Source: an uncultured Prochlorococcus sp. | Lineage (GTDB): Bacteria > Cyanobacteriota > Cyanobacteriia > PCC-6307 > Cyanobiaceae | DNA: 64,000 nucleotides | Direction: 5' to 3' | Assembly: GCA_902624105.1 (NCBI GenBank) | Contig: CACNWH010000002.1 | Coordinates: 1-64,000 of the forward strand | Shown here: piece after piece, positions 19,470 to 27,889 of the stretch | Layout of the letters: each line of letters begins with the position of its first letter | Position numbering within the stretch: position 1 is the first letter of the stretch | The notes under the pieces: model-generated | What the model was told of the DNA's origin: nothing | What the model saw: only the letters and a program-made list of their open reading frames with translations | The model's database searches: none | Made by a program: the position numbers and the translations under genes

Positions 19470-20108
19470 ATGAAGAAATTAAAAAAGTTCCTTTTAATTT
19501 CCCTATGCGTATTTACTGCAATCCTTTTTTACTATTTTATAGTCATTGAATGGAAAGAAGAGATTAATCAGATTGTTCAAAGTATGGGGCCATGGGCGCC
19601 GATTGGAATATTTATTCTTCGTGGAATTAGTACTATTTTTCCAGTAATATCAAATCTTCCATATGCAATCCTTGCTGGAACTGTTCTTGATTTCAAAACT
19701 GCATATTTCACTATCTTCTTTTCTGATTTCATCTCTTGTCAAATTGCTTTTTTAATCGCAAGAAAGTTAGGAAGAAATCCTGTAAAACGCATAGTTGGAA
19801 ATAAAGCAATGAATAGAATTGAAAGTTTTAATGAAAATCAACTTGAGGGAAATTTCTTTTTAATGACTGGAGTCTTAATGACAGGACTCTTTGATTTTCT
19901 TAGTTATGGACTTGGACTGGGTGGCACCAAGTGGCGAATATTTACTTTTTCTTTGCTCCTATGTCTCATTATCTTTGATGCTGTAGCTGTTGCAGTAGGT
20001 GCAGGATTAGCTGATGCGGTCTATATAGGATTTGCGATGATAGGTATGTTTGGTCTTGCCATTATTACTGGTTTAATAAAAAAAAGAGTTTCCATCTCAA
20101 AAGGATAA
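19470..20108 (+). CDS. VTT-domain (TVP38/TMEM64, DedA-like) membrane protein
   Basis: 212 aa, largely hydrophobic, with about five membrane segments. Family features include the re-entrant-loop region GISTIFPVISNLPYAILAGTVLDF and the second half SYGLGLGGTKWRIFTF. Family members are thought to be lipid scramblase- or transporter-like; some work in membrane homeostasis. The substrate is unknown. The start MKKLKKFLLISL fits a positive-inside first helix. It is preceded by a 248-base spacer with no visible gene. Confidence 0.78.
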   Translation: MKKLKKFLLISLCVFTAILFYYFIVIEWKEEINQIVQSMGPWAPIGIFILRGISTIFPVISNLPYAILAGTVLDFKTAYFTIFFSDFISCQIAFLIARKLGRNPVKRIVGNKAMNRIESFNENQLEGNFFLMTGVLMTGLFDFLSYGLGLGGTKWRIFTFSLLLCLIIFDAVAVAVGAGLADAVYIGFAMIGMFGLAIITGLIKKRVSISKG

Positions 20109-20384
20109 TTTAAAAATTTTCACCAACTCAACCTTAATAAAATATATAATTTTGAATTTAAATTTGTTTTGATATTGATAATTTAATTATTAAACTATTT
20201 CCCCTCTTACTCTTTAAAATAAAGATCTTTACAAATAACCTTTTTTTTTAATAATCTATCTTTTTCATAATTATCCTAAATTATTTTAATGTAATTCAAA
20301 AGATATGACATTTTGCAAAAAAATATTTTGATGGTATAAATTTATGCAAGAATAAGTAACTGTAAAAGAAATTGTTATTTACGA

Positions 20385-20564
20385 ATGACTCAATTTAGAC
20401 CGACATCTTATAAACGTCCTGGAGAGCAAATATCAACTACACCATCTGGAACTAAAATAACTTCTGCTAAAAATTTAATGATAGATTCAATGGTAAGAAT
20501 GATTCAAAAAGCAACAAATCATTCAGTAGAAGAAAAACTTGAAGAAGAATTTAATAACAATTAA
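20385..20564 (+). CDS. Small hypothetical protein upstream of cpeS
   Basis: A 59-residue ORF not in the track, starting MTQFRPTSYKRPGEQISTTP. It ends in an acidic stretch (VEEKLEEEFNNN). It is hydrophilic, with a predicted helix in the second half and no cysteine. It overlaps the TTG start of the CpeS-like gene by 26 bases in another frame, suggesting coupled expression. Codon use matches the genome. I do not recognise the family. A link to phycoerythrin chromophorylation is only guilt by association. Confidence 0.55.
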   Translation: MTQFRPTSYKRPGEQISTTPSGTKITSAKNLMIDSMVRMIQKATNHSVEEKLEEEFNNN

Positions 20565-21078
20565 AGAATTTATTGATAAAAGTATTGGTGAGTGGAAATC
20601 TATAAGGAGTACACACACATTGGCTTTCCAAGAATTTGAAAACACCAATAGCAGTTTAATAATTTCATATCAAGATATAAATTGTGACGAGGTTTTAGAA
20701 ATGAAAAATAAATTCAAATCCTCTCAAGATATATCATTCGCAATTCAAATTTCCTGGCAATCTATTAGTGAATGGGAAACCGAAATTAAATCTCAAGAAA
20801 GTAATACAATTTTGATTTTTTGTCCAAAAGATGAATATTCAGGGAACTTAATAAAGGACAAGGGATATGCAGAGAAAATTCCTTCCTCTTCTCGATATTA
20901 CATGGACGAAAATAAAACTTTTAATATTCAGTCTGATTACAATACCACAATTAGTGAGGAAAGAATTTGGTTTCTATCTAAAAACGTTCGCGCCAGATAT
21001 TCAATTATTAAAAATAAAAATAATAATGGTATATTACAAACATCCCATGCCACTGAGATAAGAAAAATAATTACCTGA
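20539..21078 (+). CDS. cpeS: CpeS-type phycobilin lyase
   Basis: 179 aa, similar to S-type chromophore lyases. The N-terminal signature KEFIDKSIGEWKSIRSTHTLAFQ is diagnostic (family EF-x-x-K-S-x-G-x-W-x-S-x-R-S-x-H-x-L-A-F). A late ISEERIWFLSKNVRARYSII block forms part of the calycin-like barrel. In MED4, CpeS is known to attach 3Z-phycoerythrobilin to Cys82 of the beta phycoerythrin. The start is apparently TTG at 20539, inside the upstream 59-aa ORF, and no ATG lies near the conserved N-terminus. It is convergent with cpeB, overlapping it by 8 bases. Confidence 0.85.
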   Translation: MKKNLITIKEFIDKSIGEWKSIRSTHTLAFQEFENTNSSLIISYQDINCDEVLEMKNKFKSSQDISFAIQISWQSISEWETEIKSQESNTILIFCPKDEYSGNLIKDKGYAEKIPSSSRYYMDENKTFNIQSDYNTTISEERIWFLSKNVRARYSIIKNKNNNGILQTSHATEIRKIIT

Positions 21079-21598
21079 GTAAATTAACTATTTTCTCAAA
21101 ATAAATTTGTGTTTCATTAATTAGATTTGTCATTATTACCTTGTTCTCAGCAGTTAAATTCATTGTGGTTTTTATATCAGATATAGTTGCATCTCTAATC
21201 AGCTCTACAACTCTTATTGCATTAGGGATAGGAACACCTAGAGACAAGTAAGTATTTTTTAGATCTCTTAAACAACTTTTTTCCAAAATAGAATCATCGT
21301 TAGTAATTAATAGATAAGTAACATATCTAAGAATAATTTCACCATCTCTAAGGCAGACAGACATATTATTTGTAGTGTTAATAGAATTATGGATATTTAA
21401 AGAATTTTCTTTCTCACAAATCATTGCTGTAACAGCATCTGCAGCAATAGCATGTGAATTATTTGTTATTGAAATAATTGCATCTAATCTAGAATTTGCA
21501 GTATTTACAAACTCCTCAATGCTTTCAAAATTCTTATCAAGTAATTTTGAAATTTGAAAATGTTTTGGAAGAAGTTTATTATCGCTAAGATTTGGCAT
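21071..21598 (-). CDS. cpeB: Phycoerythrin beta subunit, degenerate high-light type
   Basis: 175 aa with a clear phycobiliprotein globin-like fold: CLRDGEIILRYVTYLL and LKNTYLSLGVPIPNAIRVVELIRD. Cys82 (the main bilin site) and Cys61 are kept, as is Cys109. The partner of the doubly linked bilin, Cys50, is replaced by Ala, and the C-terminal chromophore cysteine loop is lost. Only one single-linked phycoerythrobilin is expected. No alpha subunit is present nearby, as in other high-light Prochlorococcus. The protein cannot build a phycobilisome; a light-sensing or regulatory role has been proposed but is unproven. Confidence 0.88.
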   Translation of the reverse strand: MPNLSDNKLLPKHFQISKLLDKNFESIEEFVNTANSRLDAIISITNNSHAIAADAVTAMICEKENSLNIHNSINTTNNMSVCLRDGEIILRYVTYLLITNDDSILEKSCLRDLKNTYLSLGVPIPNAIRVVELIRDATISDIKTTMNLTAENKVIMTNLINETQIYFEKIVNLLR

Positions 21599-21815
21599 CC
21601 TTTTGAATCAGATCTAATTTCAGTCACTTGTATAAAAGGGACTTAATAACAATAGTACAAACTTTTAATTTTTAAACCTTAACAAAGCTATAAAGCAACT
21701 CTTCTTAATGAAAAAAAGCAACATATTTTAAACTTAGATATTTATAAAAAATTATATATAGTTAAATTTTCTAAATAATACGCTAAGGTAACGTCATGTG
21801 GGTACTAAATAGATT

Positions 21816-22022
21816 TTGGATAAAAAAGACATCCTATTATCAAAAAAATTAATTTCTTCATATAAAGAAAGATTAGAAAATGAAATCATCAATAGAAGTA
21901 ACAAGTTAAGAATTCCTCAGAAATTATCTAAAGAAATTATCGATAATAATTCTGAGATCAATCAATTAAAAATAATATTAAAAAATTTAGATAAAACCCA
22001 ATCTTCAAGACTAGAAGGTTAA
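21816..22022 (+). CDS. Small hypothetical protein upstream of the UvrD/PcrA helicase
   Basis: 68 aa, highly charged, predicted all-helical and possibly coiled coil (NEIINRSNKLRIPQKL, then EINQLKIILKNLDK). The track start is TTG; no ATG lies in frame upstream before a stop. It ends 23 bases before the helicase GTG on the same strand, so cotranscription is likely. I do not recognise the family. Without an ATG and with low-complexity Lys/Ile/Asn content, it remains a weaker call. Confidence 0.5.
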   Translation: MDKKDILLSKKLISSYKERLENEIINRSNKLRIPQKLSKEIIDNNSEINQLKIILKNLDKTQSSRLEG

Positions 22023-22045
22023 TCCTTTTTTAATAATTTTTAACT

Positions 22046-24451
22046 GTGTCTCCACAAAACAAATTCCTTTTTGAATCACTTAATCAAGAACAATTTGAAG
22101 CTGTAACTCATATTAATGGTCCCTTACTTGTGGTAGCTGGCGCTGGGAGTGGAAAGACTAAAGCTCTTACTCATCGAATAGCTAATCTAATTGAAAATAA
22201 TCATGTAAATCCATACAACATCTTAGCGGTAACTTTCACTAATAAAGCGGCCAAAGAGATGAAACAAAGGCTTGAAATTTTACTTGCGAAAGAGCTTGCA
22301 ACTATACGCTTCGGTCAACCATGGTCAACATTAAAAGAATTTGATCAAAATCAACTGAGAACTGTTATACATCAAGAAAGATTGCAAGACTTATGGATAG
22401 GAACATTTCATTCATTATTTTCGAGGTTATTAAGATTTGATATTGATAAATATAAAGACCCAGATGGCCTTTCATGGAATAGACAATTTTCCATATATGA
22501 CGAAACAGATTCTCAAACTCTATTAAAGGAAATAATAACTAAAGAGATGCAATTAGATCCTAAAAAATTCAACCCAAAAAAAATAAAATGGGCTATTAGC
22601 AATGCAAAGAATCAATGTTTAACTCCTAAAGAACTTGAAGAAAAATCTGAAAATCAAATCGATAAACTTATTGCCGATGCATATATGAGATATAGAGTTG
22701 CACTTTCAAGAAACAATGCTCTTGATTTTGATGATCTATTATTATTACCAGTATTTTTATTGAGGCAAAATCATAAAGTTAGAGAATATTGGCATAAAAG
22801 ATTTATGCATATTCTTATTGATGAATATCAAGATACAAACAGAACCCAATATGAGCTTATTAAATTAATTACAACTGGGGATACTGATCCTGAAAAATTC
22901 TTTGAATGGGAAGATAGGTCAATATTTGTTGTTGGTGATGCAGATCAAAGTATATACAGCTTTAGAGCTGCAGATTTTAGAATACTAATTGGTTTTAAAG
23001 AAGACTTTAAAAATAAACCTAATGATAAAAGTGATTGCATTATAAAATTAGAAAATAACTATCGATCAACATCAAATATTCTTAGTGCAGCAAATTCATT
23101 AATTGAAAATAATACTGAAAGAATAGAAAAAGTATTAAAAGCAACCAAAAGCGATGGAGAGCCATTAAAACTAATAAGCTGTGATGATGAGATATCCGAA
23201 GCAGAAGCTATTACGAGTAAAATAAGAAGCTTAAGTACTAGGAACAATTCACCAAATTGGAGTAAATTTGCAATTTTATATAGAACCAGAGCTCAGTCAA
23301 GAGTGATGGAAGAATCTTTAGTTAGATGGAGGATTCCTTATACCATTTATGGAGGATTACGTTTTTATGATCGCAAAGAGATAAAGGATGCTATTGCATA
23401 TTTAAAAGTTCTAATAAATAATGCAGATAATATTAGTCTTTTAAGGATTATCAATGTTCCAAGGAGAGGTATAGGTAAAACCACAATAGAGAAACTTAAT
23501 GCAATAGCTAATAAATTGGAATTACCTTTGTGGGAAGTAATTAATAATAAAGAATGCTTAATCTCTACTATAGGAAGATCTTCAAAAGGGATAAATCAAT
23601 TTACAGAACTGATGAATGAATTAACTTGTTATGTAGAGAATTCGGGGCCATCTCAACTATTACAATTAATTCTAGAAAAAAGTGGATATCTTAATGAATT
23701 AATAATGAGTGGGACTGATGAATCTGAGGATAGAAGAAACAATCTCCAAGAATTGGTCAATGCTGCTATTCAATATGAGGAAGAAACTGAGAATGGAGAT
23801 GCTGAGGGTTTTTTAGCTACTGCTGCTCTAACTACTGACAGCGATGACAATAAAAAAAATGTATCAAATTCTGTTACTCTAATGACTTTACATAATAGTA
23901 AGGGCTTGGAATTTCAAAATGTTTTCATAACAGGACTTGAGCAAGGTCTTTTCCCTAGCTATAGATCGATTGATACACCATCCCTATTAGAGGAAGAGAG
24001 AAGATTATGTTATGTAGGACTAACTAGAGCTAAAGAAAGACTATTTTTAACTCATGCTAGAGAGAGAAGATTATGGGGAGGAAATAGAGAAGTTACAATC
24101 CCTTCTATATTTCTTCAAGAGATTCCAGAAGAATTAATTGATGGAGAAATCCCTCAGAGTGGTGGAATTTCGTTAAAAAGAGATTTTCATTTAGATCGTT
24201 TAACAAGAGTTGATCGAAATAATAATGTTGTTAAAAATACGCCAATTAATTCTGTTAGAAGACTTTACTCTGGTCCCACTAAAGGAGAGAAATGGAAACT
24301 TGGAGATCTGTTATTACATTCAAAATTTGGTAAGGGTGAAATTATTCATATTTTTGGAAGTGGAGAAAAAATTTCACTAGCAGTTAAATTTGGTGATAAG
24401 GGTAGTAAAATCCTAGATCCACGAATAGCACCAATAAGGACTCTAAATTAA
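22046..24451 (+). CDS. pcrA: UvrD/PcrA-type ATP-dependent 3'-5' DNA helicase
   Basis: An 801-aa SF1A helicase acting in nucleotide excision and mismatch repair and in replication-fork upkeep. In order: LNQEQFEAV (Q motif), Walker A AGAGSGKTKALTHRI, motif II LIDEYQDTNRTQYEL, motif III GDADQSIYSFRAA, motif IV NYRSTSNIL, the VTLMTLHNSKGLEF motif V block and motif VI CYVGLTRAKERLFL. The C-terminal KFGKGEIIHIFGSGEK is the family's Tudor-like end. It starts with GTG at 22046, and the conserved region starts about 10 residues in. The CCA-adding enzyme gene follows after 9 bases. Confidence 0.96.
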   Translation: MSPQNKFLFESLNQEQFEAVTHINGPLLVVAGAGSGKTKALTHRIANLIENNHVNPYNILAVTFTNKAAKEMKQRLEILLAKELATIRFGQPWSTLKEFDQNQLRTVIHQERLQDLWIGTFHSLFSRLLRFDIDKYKDPDGLSWNRQFSIYDETDSQTLLKEIITKEMQLDPKKFNPKKIKWAISNAKNQCLTPKELEEKSENQIDKLIADAYMRYRVALSRNNALDFDDLLLLPVFLLRQNHKVREYWHKRFMHILIDEYQDTNRTQYELIKLITTGDTDPEKFFEWEDRSIFVVGDADQSIYSFRAADFRILIGFKEDFKNKPNDKSDCIIKLENNYRSTSNILSAANSLIENNTERIEKVLKATKSDGEPLKLISCDDEISEAEAITSKIRSLSTRNNSPNWSKFAILYRTRAQSRVMEESLVRWRIPYTIYGGLRFYDRKEIKDAIAYLKVLINNADNISLLRIINVPRRGIGKTTIEKLNAIANKLELPLWEVINNKECLISTIGRSSKGINQFTELMNELTCYVENSGPSQLLQLILEKSGYLNELIMSGTDESEDRRNNLQELVNAAIQYEEETENGDAEGFLATAALTTDSDDNKKNVSNSVTLMTLHNSKGLEFQNVFITGLEQGLFPSYRSIDTPSLLEEERRLCYVGLTRAKERLFLTHARERRLWGGNREVTIPSIFLQEIPEELIDGEIPQSGGISLKRDFHLDRLTRVDRNNNVVKNTPINSVRRLYSGPTKGEKWKLGDLLLHSKFGKGEIIHIFGSGEKISLAVKFGDKGSKILDPRIAPIRTLN

Positions 24452-24460
24452 TAATTAAAT

Positions 24461-25711
24461 ATGGATAATTTAAATTCATATCTTTATACAGAATTAAAAA
24501 ATACACCTTTTAATTTATTCACAATACTTACAAAATATATAGAAATCCACAAAGATATAAAAGTTGCATTTGTTGGAGGCTACATAAGAGATTTACTACT
24601 TAAGAAATTTCATTCAGATAATTTTCCACAAAGTCTGGATTATGATCTTGTTATTGAAGGCTCATCATTATCGTTGGCAAGATTTATAAAAAAAAATATT
24701 AAAAATGTAAAAATTTGTTTGATAAAAGAATTCGAACTTTACAATACTGTAGAAATAAATATTGACAATATTAAACTTGATATTGCTTCTGCCAGAGAGG
24801 AAAAATATCTTGCCCCTGGATTAAATCCTTCAGTAATTGATTCAAGCATTGAGAATGACTTAAAAAGAAGAGACTTTAGTATAAATTCTATTGCTTATGA
24901 AATTTCAGAGAAGAAGTTATATGATCCATTTAATGGTATTTGTCATATTAAAAATAAGGAACTTAATCTTTTACATGAAAATAGCATTAGAGATGATCCA
25001 AGTAGATTATTAAGATGTTCAAAATATGCCACAAGATTTGGTTTTAGGATATCAAAAGATTCTTTACATCAGGCACAAACAGTCATCAATGAATGGCCAT
25101 GGAAATACACTAAAAACAAGTATGGTTTTAAATTTCCGCCAGGCATAAGTATAAGAATAAGAATGGAACTTACTGAAATATTTAAATATGATAATTTAAC
25201 AGAGATACTTAGAACTTTAGAAGAATGGAAAGTTTTATCACTATTAATAGATGAAAATATAAAACTTCATAATAAATTTATCAGAGGTTTAAATTGGATA
25301 AAAAGGCTCAATGGAAATTCGATCCTTTTTCTAATCAAAGATTCAAACTCAATAGAAATAATTTCAGATAGATTTTTAATAAATCAAAAAGAGAAAAAAT
25401 ATTTAAAAGAGTTTTTAGAGGTAAAAAATTTTTTAAAAGCAAATGAGAAGGCTTTTTATAGATTTTCACCCTCTAGCTGGACAAATTTTATTGAAGAAAA
25501 GAATTTAGATCCTGAAACCGTAAAGTTAATTATTTGTGATGGAGGTAAATTTTGGCGTAATTTTTTAAGATGGTTGATTATTTATAGATATATTAAAAGT
25601 GACAAAAATGGAAAGATATTAAAAGAAGAGGGCTGGAAACCTGGGAAAGAGATGGGTGATGAGCTGAAAAGATTAAGATTTATACAAATAGATAACCTAA
25701 GGAAGAATTAA
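24461..25711 (+). CDS. cca: tRNA nucleotidyltransferase (CCA-adding) / poly(A) polymerase family
   Basis: A 416-aa class II nucleotidyltransferase that adds or repairs 3' CCA on tRNAs. Active-site motifs are FVGGYIRDLLL, then DYDLVIEGSS with the catalytic acidic pair, then RRDFSINSIAYE, and the RDDPSRLLRCSKYATRF nucleotide-selection region. All three tRNA genes in this window lack an encoded CCA, which fits a need for this enzyme. In some bacteria the job is split between CC- and A-adding enzymes, and I cannot exclude that here. Its stop shares a TTAA with the convergent SelD-fusion stop. Confidence 0.9.
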   Translation: MDNLNSYLYTELKNTPFNLFTILTKYIEIHKDIKVAFVGGYIRDLLLKKFHSDNFPQSLDYDLVIEGSSLSLARFIKKNIKNVKICLIKEFELYNTVEINIDNIKLDIASAREEKYLAPGLNPSVIDSSIENDLKRRDFSINSIAYEISEKKLYDPFNGICHIKNKELNLLHENSIRDDPSRLLRCSKYATRFGFRISKDSLHQAQTVINEWPWKYTKNKYGFKFPPGISIRIRMELTEIFKYDNLTEILRTLEEWKVLSLLIDENIKLHNKFIRGLNWIKRLNGNSILFLIKDSNSIEIISDRFLINQKEKKYLKEFLEVKNFLKANEKAFYRFSPSSWTNFIEEKNLDPETVKLIICDGGKFWRNFLRWLIIYRYIKSDKNGKILKEEGWKPGKEMGDELKRLRFIQIDNLRKN

Positions 25712-27879
25712 TTATCCTTATTATCCACTATTCCAACTTTATACCAATTGTTATCAAGATATTTAACAAACTTCTCATTACAACTTATTAATAGCGGACC
25801 GCAAGTTTGTGGATCGCACAAAAGTTTTTTTATTGTTTTCACTTCTTCAGGATTAATATTGTTCTCAAGAACAAAATCAATTATTGGTTTATCAGATTTA
25901 TATCTTAAAGAATCTAGAATTTTATAATTCTCCTCAAACAAAGAACTTTTTATTCCTTTATTTATTAAATCAATTACACCTGGATAGGCTTTAAATGAAT
26001 TCATATTCAAAACGACCTTGATATCTTCAAGATTTTCTTTTCTTCTCTTTGAATTAGTTGCCTCAATCATTTCATTAAGATGACCTAAAAATCCATAACC
26101 AGTAATATCAGTTGCTGCATTAACTATTTGAATTTCAAACTTTTCTTGAATACTTTGAATATTTTCAACTAATTTTTGCTGACTAGTAACTAAATTTTTA
26201 AAAATCTCGTCATAACTTTCATACACATTTATATTTTTCATACATGCTGCAAAAAAAATACCAACACCCAAAGGTCTTGACATTAGCAGGACATCTCCAG
26301 GCTTCATACCATATTTGTTCCAGGGTTTTTGGCCAACTTTTAAAATACCTTGAACTGATAGAGCTAGGTCAACTCCAAGAGTATATGGCTTATGAGAATA
26401 ATTTCTTGATTCAAACGTATGTCCTCCAATGATTTCTGCTCCTAACTCATCAAAAATAGATCTTATACCATCAAGGCTTTGAGAAAAAATATAATTTTGA
26501 AAAGCATTTTCAATTTTAGGAATTGACATTAAAACTTGTCCAGTTATCAATTTAGCTCCACAAGCCCATAAATCAGAACATGCATGTAATGCAGTAATTT
26601 TTGCATTTAACCAAGGATCACTTACTAGGGAAGGAAAACCATCTAAGCTCTCAAGAATAATATGTTTATCACTTCTATATATTTGAGAAGCATCCTCTGG
26701 GAAATGAGCAAATTTTTTTAACTTTGAGTTTATCAATGAATCATTAAGTACATTTTGAGGAATTTTCGCAGCACAACCTCTGCAATCCATAACAGACATA
26801 CTTAAATCATTTTCAGAAAAGGGCATGAAAGGGTATTTGAATTTTTGTAAAAATTTATTATCTAAAATATTTTTAAAAATCCAAAATAAACGAGATGGTC
26901 CTAAGACAAATTTTCCATAAACAGCAAAAGCTATTGATTGATTATTAAACAAATTCACTATTTGTAAACCGTATTTTTGAGGAGACCATTTCTTCAGTTT
27001 TTTATTGATAAAGTCATTTTGTATATTTTTGCAAAGTGTTTGAGATGACTTAACGGCTAATATCCCAGATGATTTACGATTGTTGATTCCAACAGATGCA
27101 CAATCACCTACAGCATATATATTTAAAAAATCTTTTACTCTTAAATATTGATTAGTAATAATCCTACCGTTATTATCTAATTTTAAAATATTATTTTTAA
27201 TCCACGAATGTGGACTATTACCAGTGCATAAAAGAACTTTTTTATAATCAAAATTCATATCTTCCTTAATTTGAATATTAAAAGTTTCCAATGTTCTTAT
27301 AAATCTTCTTGAAATTTTTATTGGATTACAAGCTAATATTAATTTTCTATTTTTCCATCTTTTTCTTAATGCAAATACAATTTCAATAGCACCAAGACCA
27401 CTACCAGTTACTACGAAAGGTAATTCATGTTTAGTATTAAATGCATCCTCACTTTTTATGAATAGATAAGATTGAAAAAATGGTCTAATTGTGCAAGCAA
27501 TATTTTCTTTCACTAATTCGCTAAATTCTTTTGAAACTTTTGTTGAACTTCCGCAGTTAAGAATAATTTTTGAGTATTCGATAGGAGGCCTATTATTCAA
27601 TATGATTTTCTGATTATCAAACTGAATATCCTTAACCTCGCTTTTAATAAAAGAAATTTTTGCGCTACTTGCTAAAGAAGAGATATCTATAAGACTTTGT
27701 TTTAAAAGAATTGATCTGGAAATAACAGATGGATACATCGAAGAATAAACTAAAGACGGATCTCTAGATATAATTGTTATGGGAACATCTGGCATTAAAC
27801 TTGGCTTCATTAGCCAATTTTTCATTAAAAGAGCATTAGTGTGTCCACCTCCAACTAAAACAAGATGATTAAGAGTCAT
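25708..27879 (-). CDS. selD: Fusion of NAD(P)/FAD oxidoreductase with selenide, water dikinase
   Basis: 723 aa in two parts. Residues 1-360 resemble type II NADH dehydrogenase-like flavoproteins: LVGGGHTNALL (dinucleotide fold), VVTGSGLGAIEIVFAL (second fold) and IYAVGDCAS near 260. From about 365 a SelD domain follows: MDCRGCAAKIPQNVL carries the catalytic-type Cys and Lys; then GFPSLVSDPWLNAKITALHACSDLWACGA, IIGGHTFE and LLCDPQTCGPLL. SelD makes selenophosphate from selenide and ATP; the flavin domain may reduce selenium or sulfur species, which is inference. The ATG is only 10 bases from the divergent mtnP ATG. Confidence 0.9.
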   Translation of the reverse strand: MTLNHLVLVGGGHTNALLMKNWLMKPSLMPDVPITIISRDPSLVYSSMYPSVISRSILLKQSLIDISSLASSAKISFIKSEVKDIQFDNQKIILNNRPPIEYSKIILNCGSSTKVSKEFSELVKENIACTIRPFFQSYLFIKSEDAFNTKHELPFVVTGSGLGAIEIVFALRKRWKNRKLILACNPIKISRRFIRTLETFNIQIKEDMNFDYKKVLLCTGNSPHSWIKNNILKLDNNGRIITNQYLRVKDFLNIYAVGDCASVGINNRKSSGILAVKSSQTLCKNIQNDFINKKLKKWSPQKYGLQIVNLFNNQSIAFAVYGKFVLGPSRLFWIFKNILDNKFLQKFKYPFMPFSENDLSMSVMDCRGCAAKIPQNVLNDSLINSKLKKFAHFPEDASQIYRSDKHIILESLDGFPSLVSDPWLNAKITALHACSDLWACGAKLITGQVLMSIPKIENAFQNYIFSQSLDGIRSIFDELGAEIIGGHTFESRNYSHKPYTLGVDLALSVQGILKVGQKPWNKYGMKPGDVLLMSRPLGVGIFFAACMKNINVYESYDEIFKNLVTSQQKLVENIQSIQEKFEIQIVNAATDITGYGFLGHLNEMIEATNSKRRKENLEDIKVVLNMNSFKAYPGVIDLINKGIKSSLFEENYKILDSLRYKSDKPIIDFVLENNINPEEVKTIKKLLCDPQTCGPLLISCNEKFVKYLDNNWYKVGIVDNKDN

Positions 27880-27889
27880 TTAAATTTCA

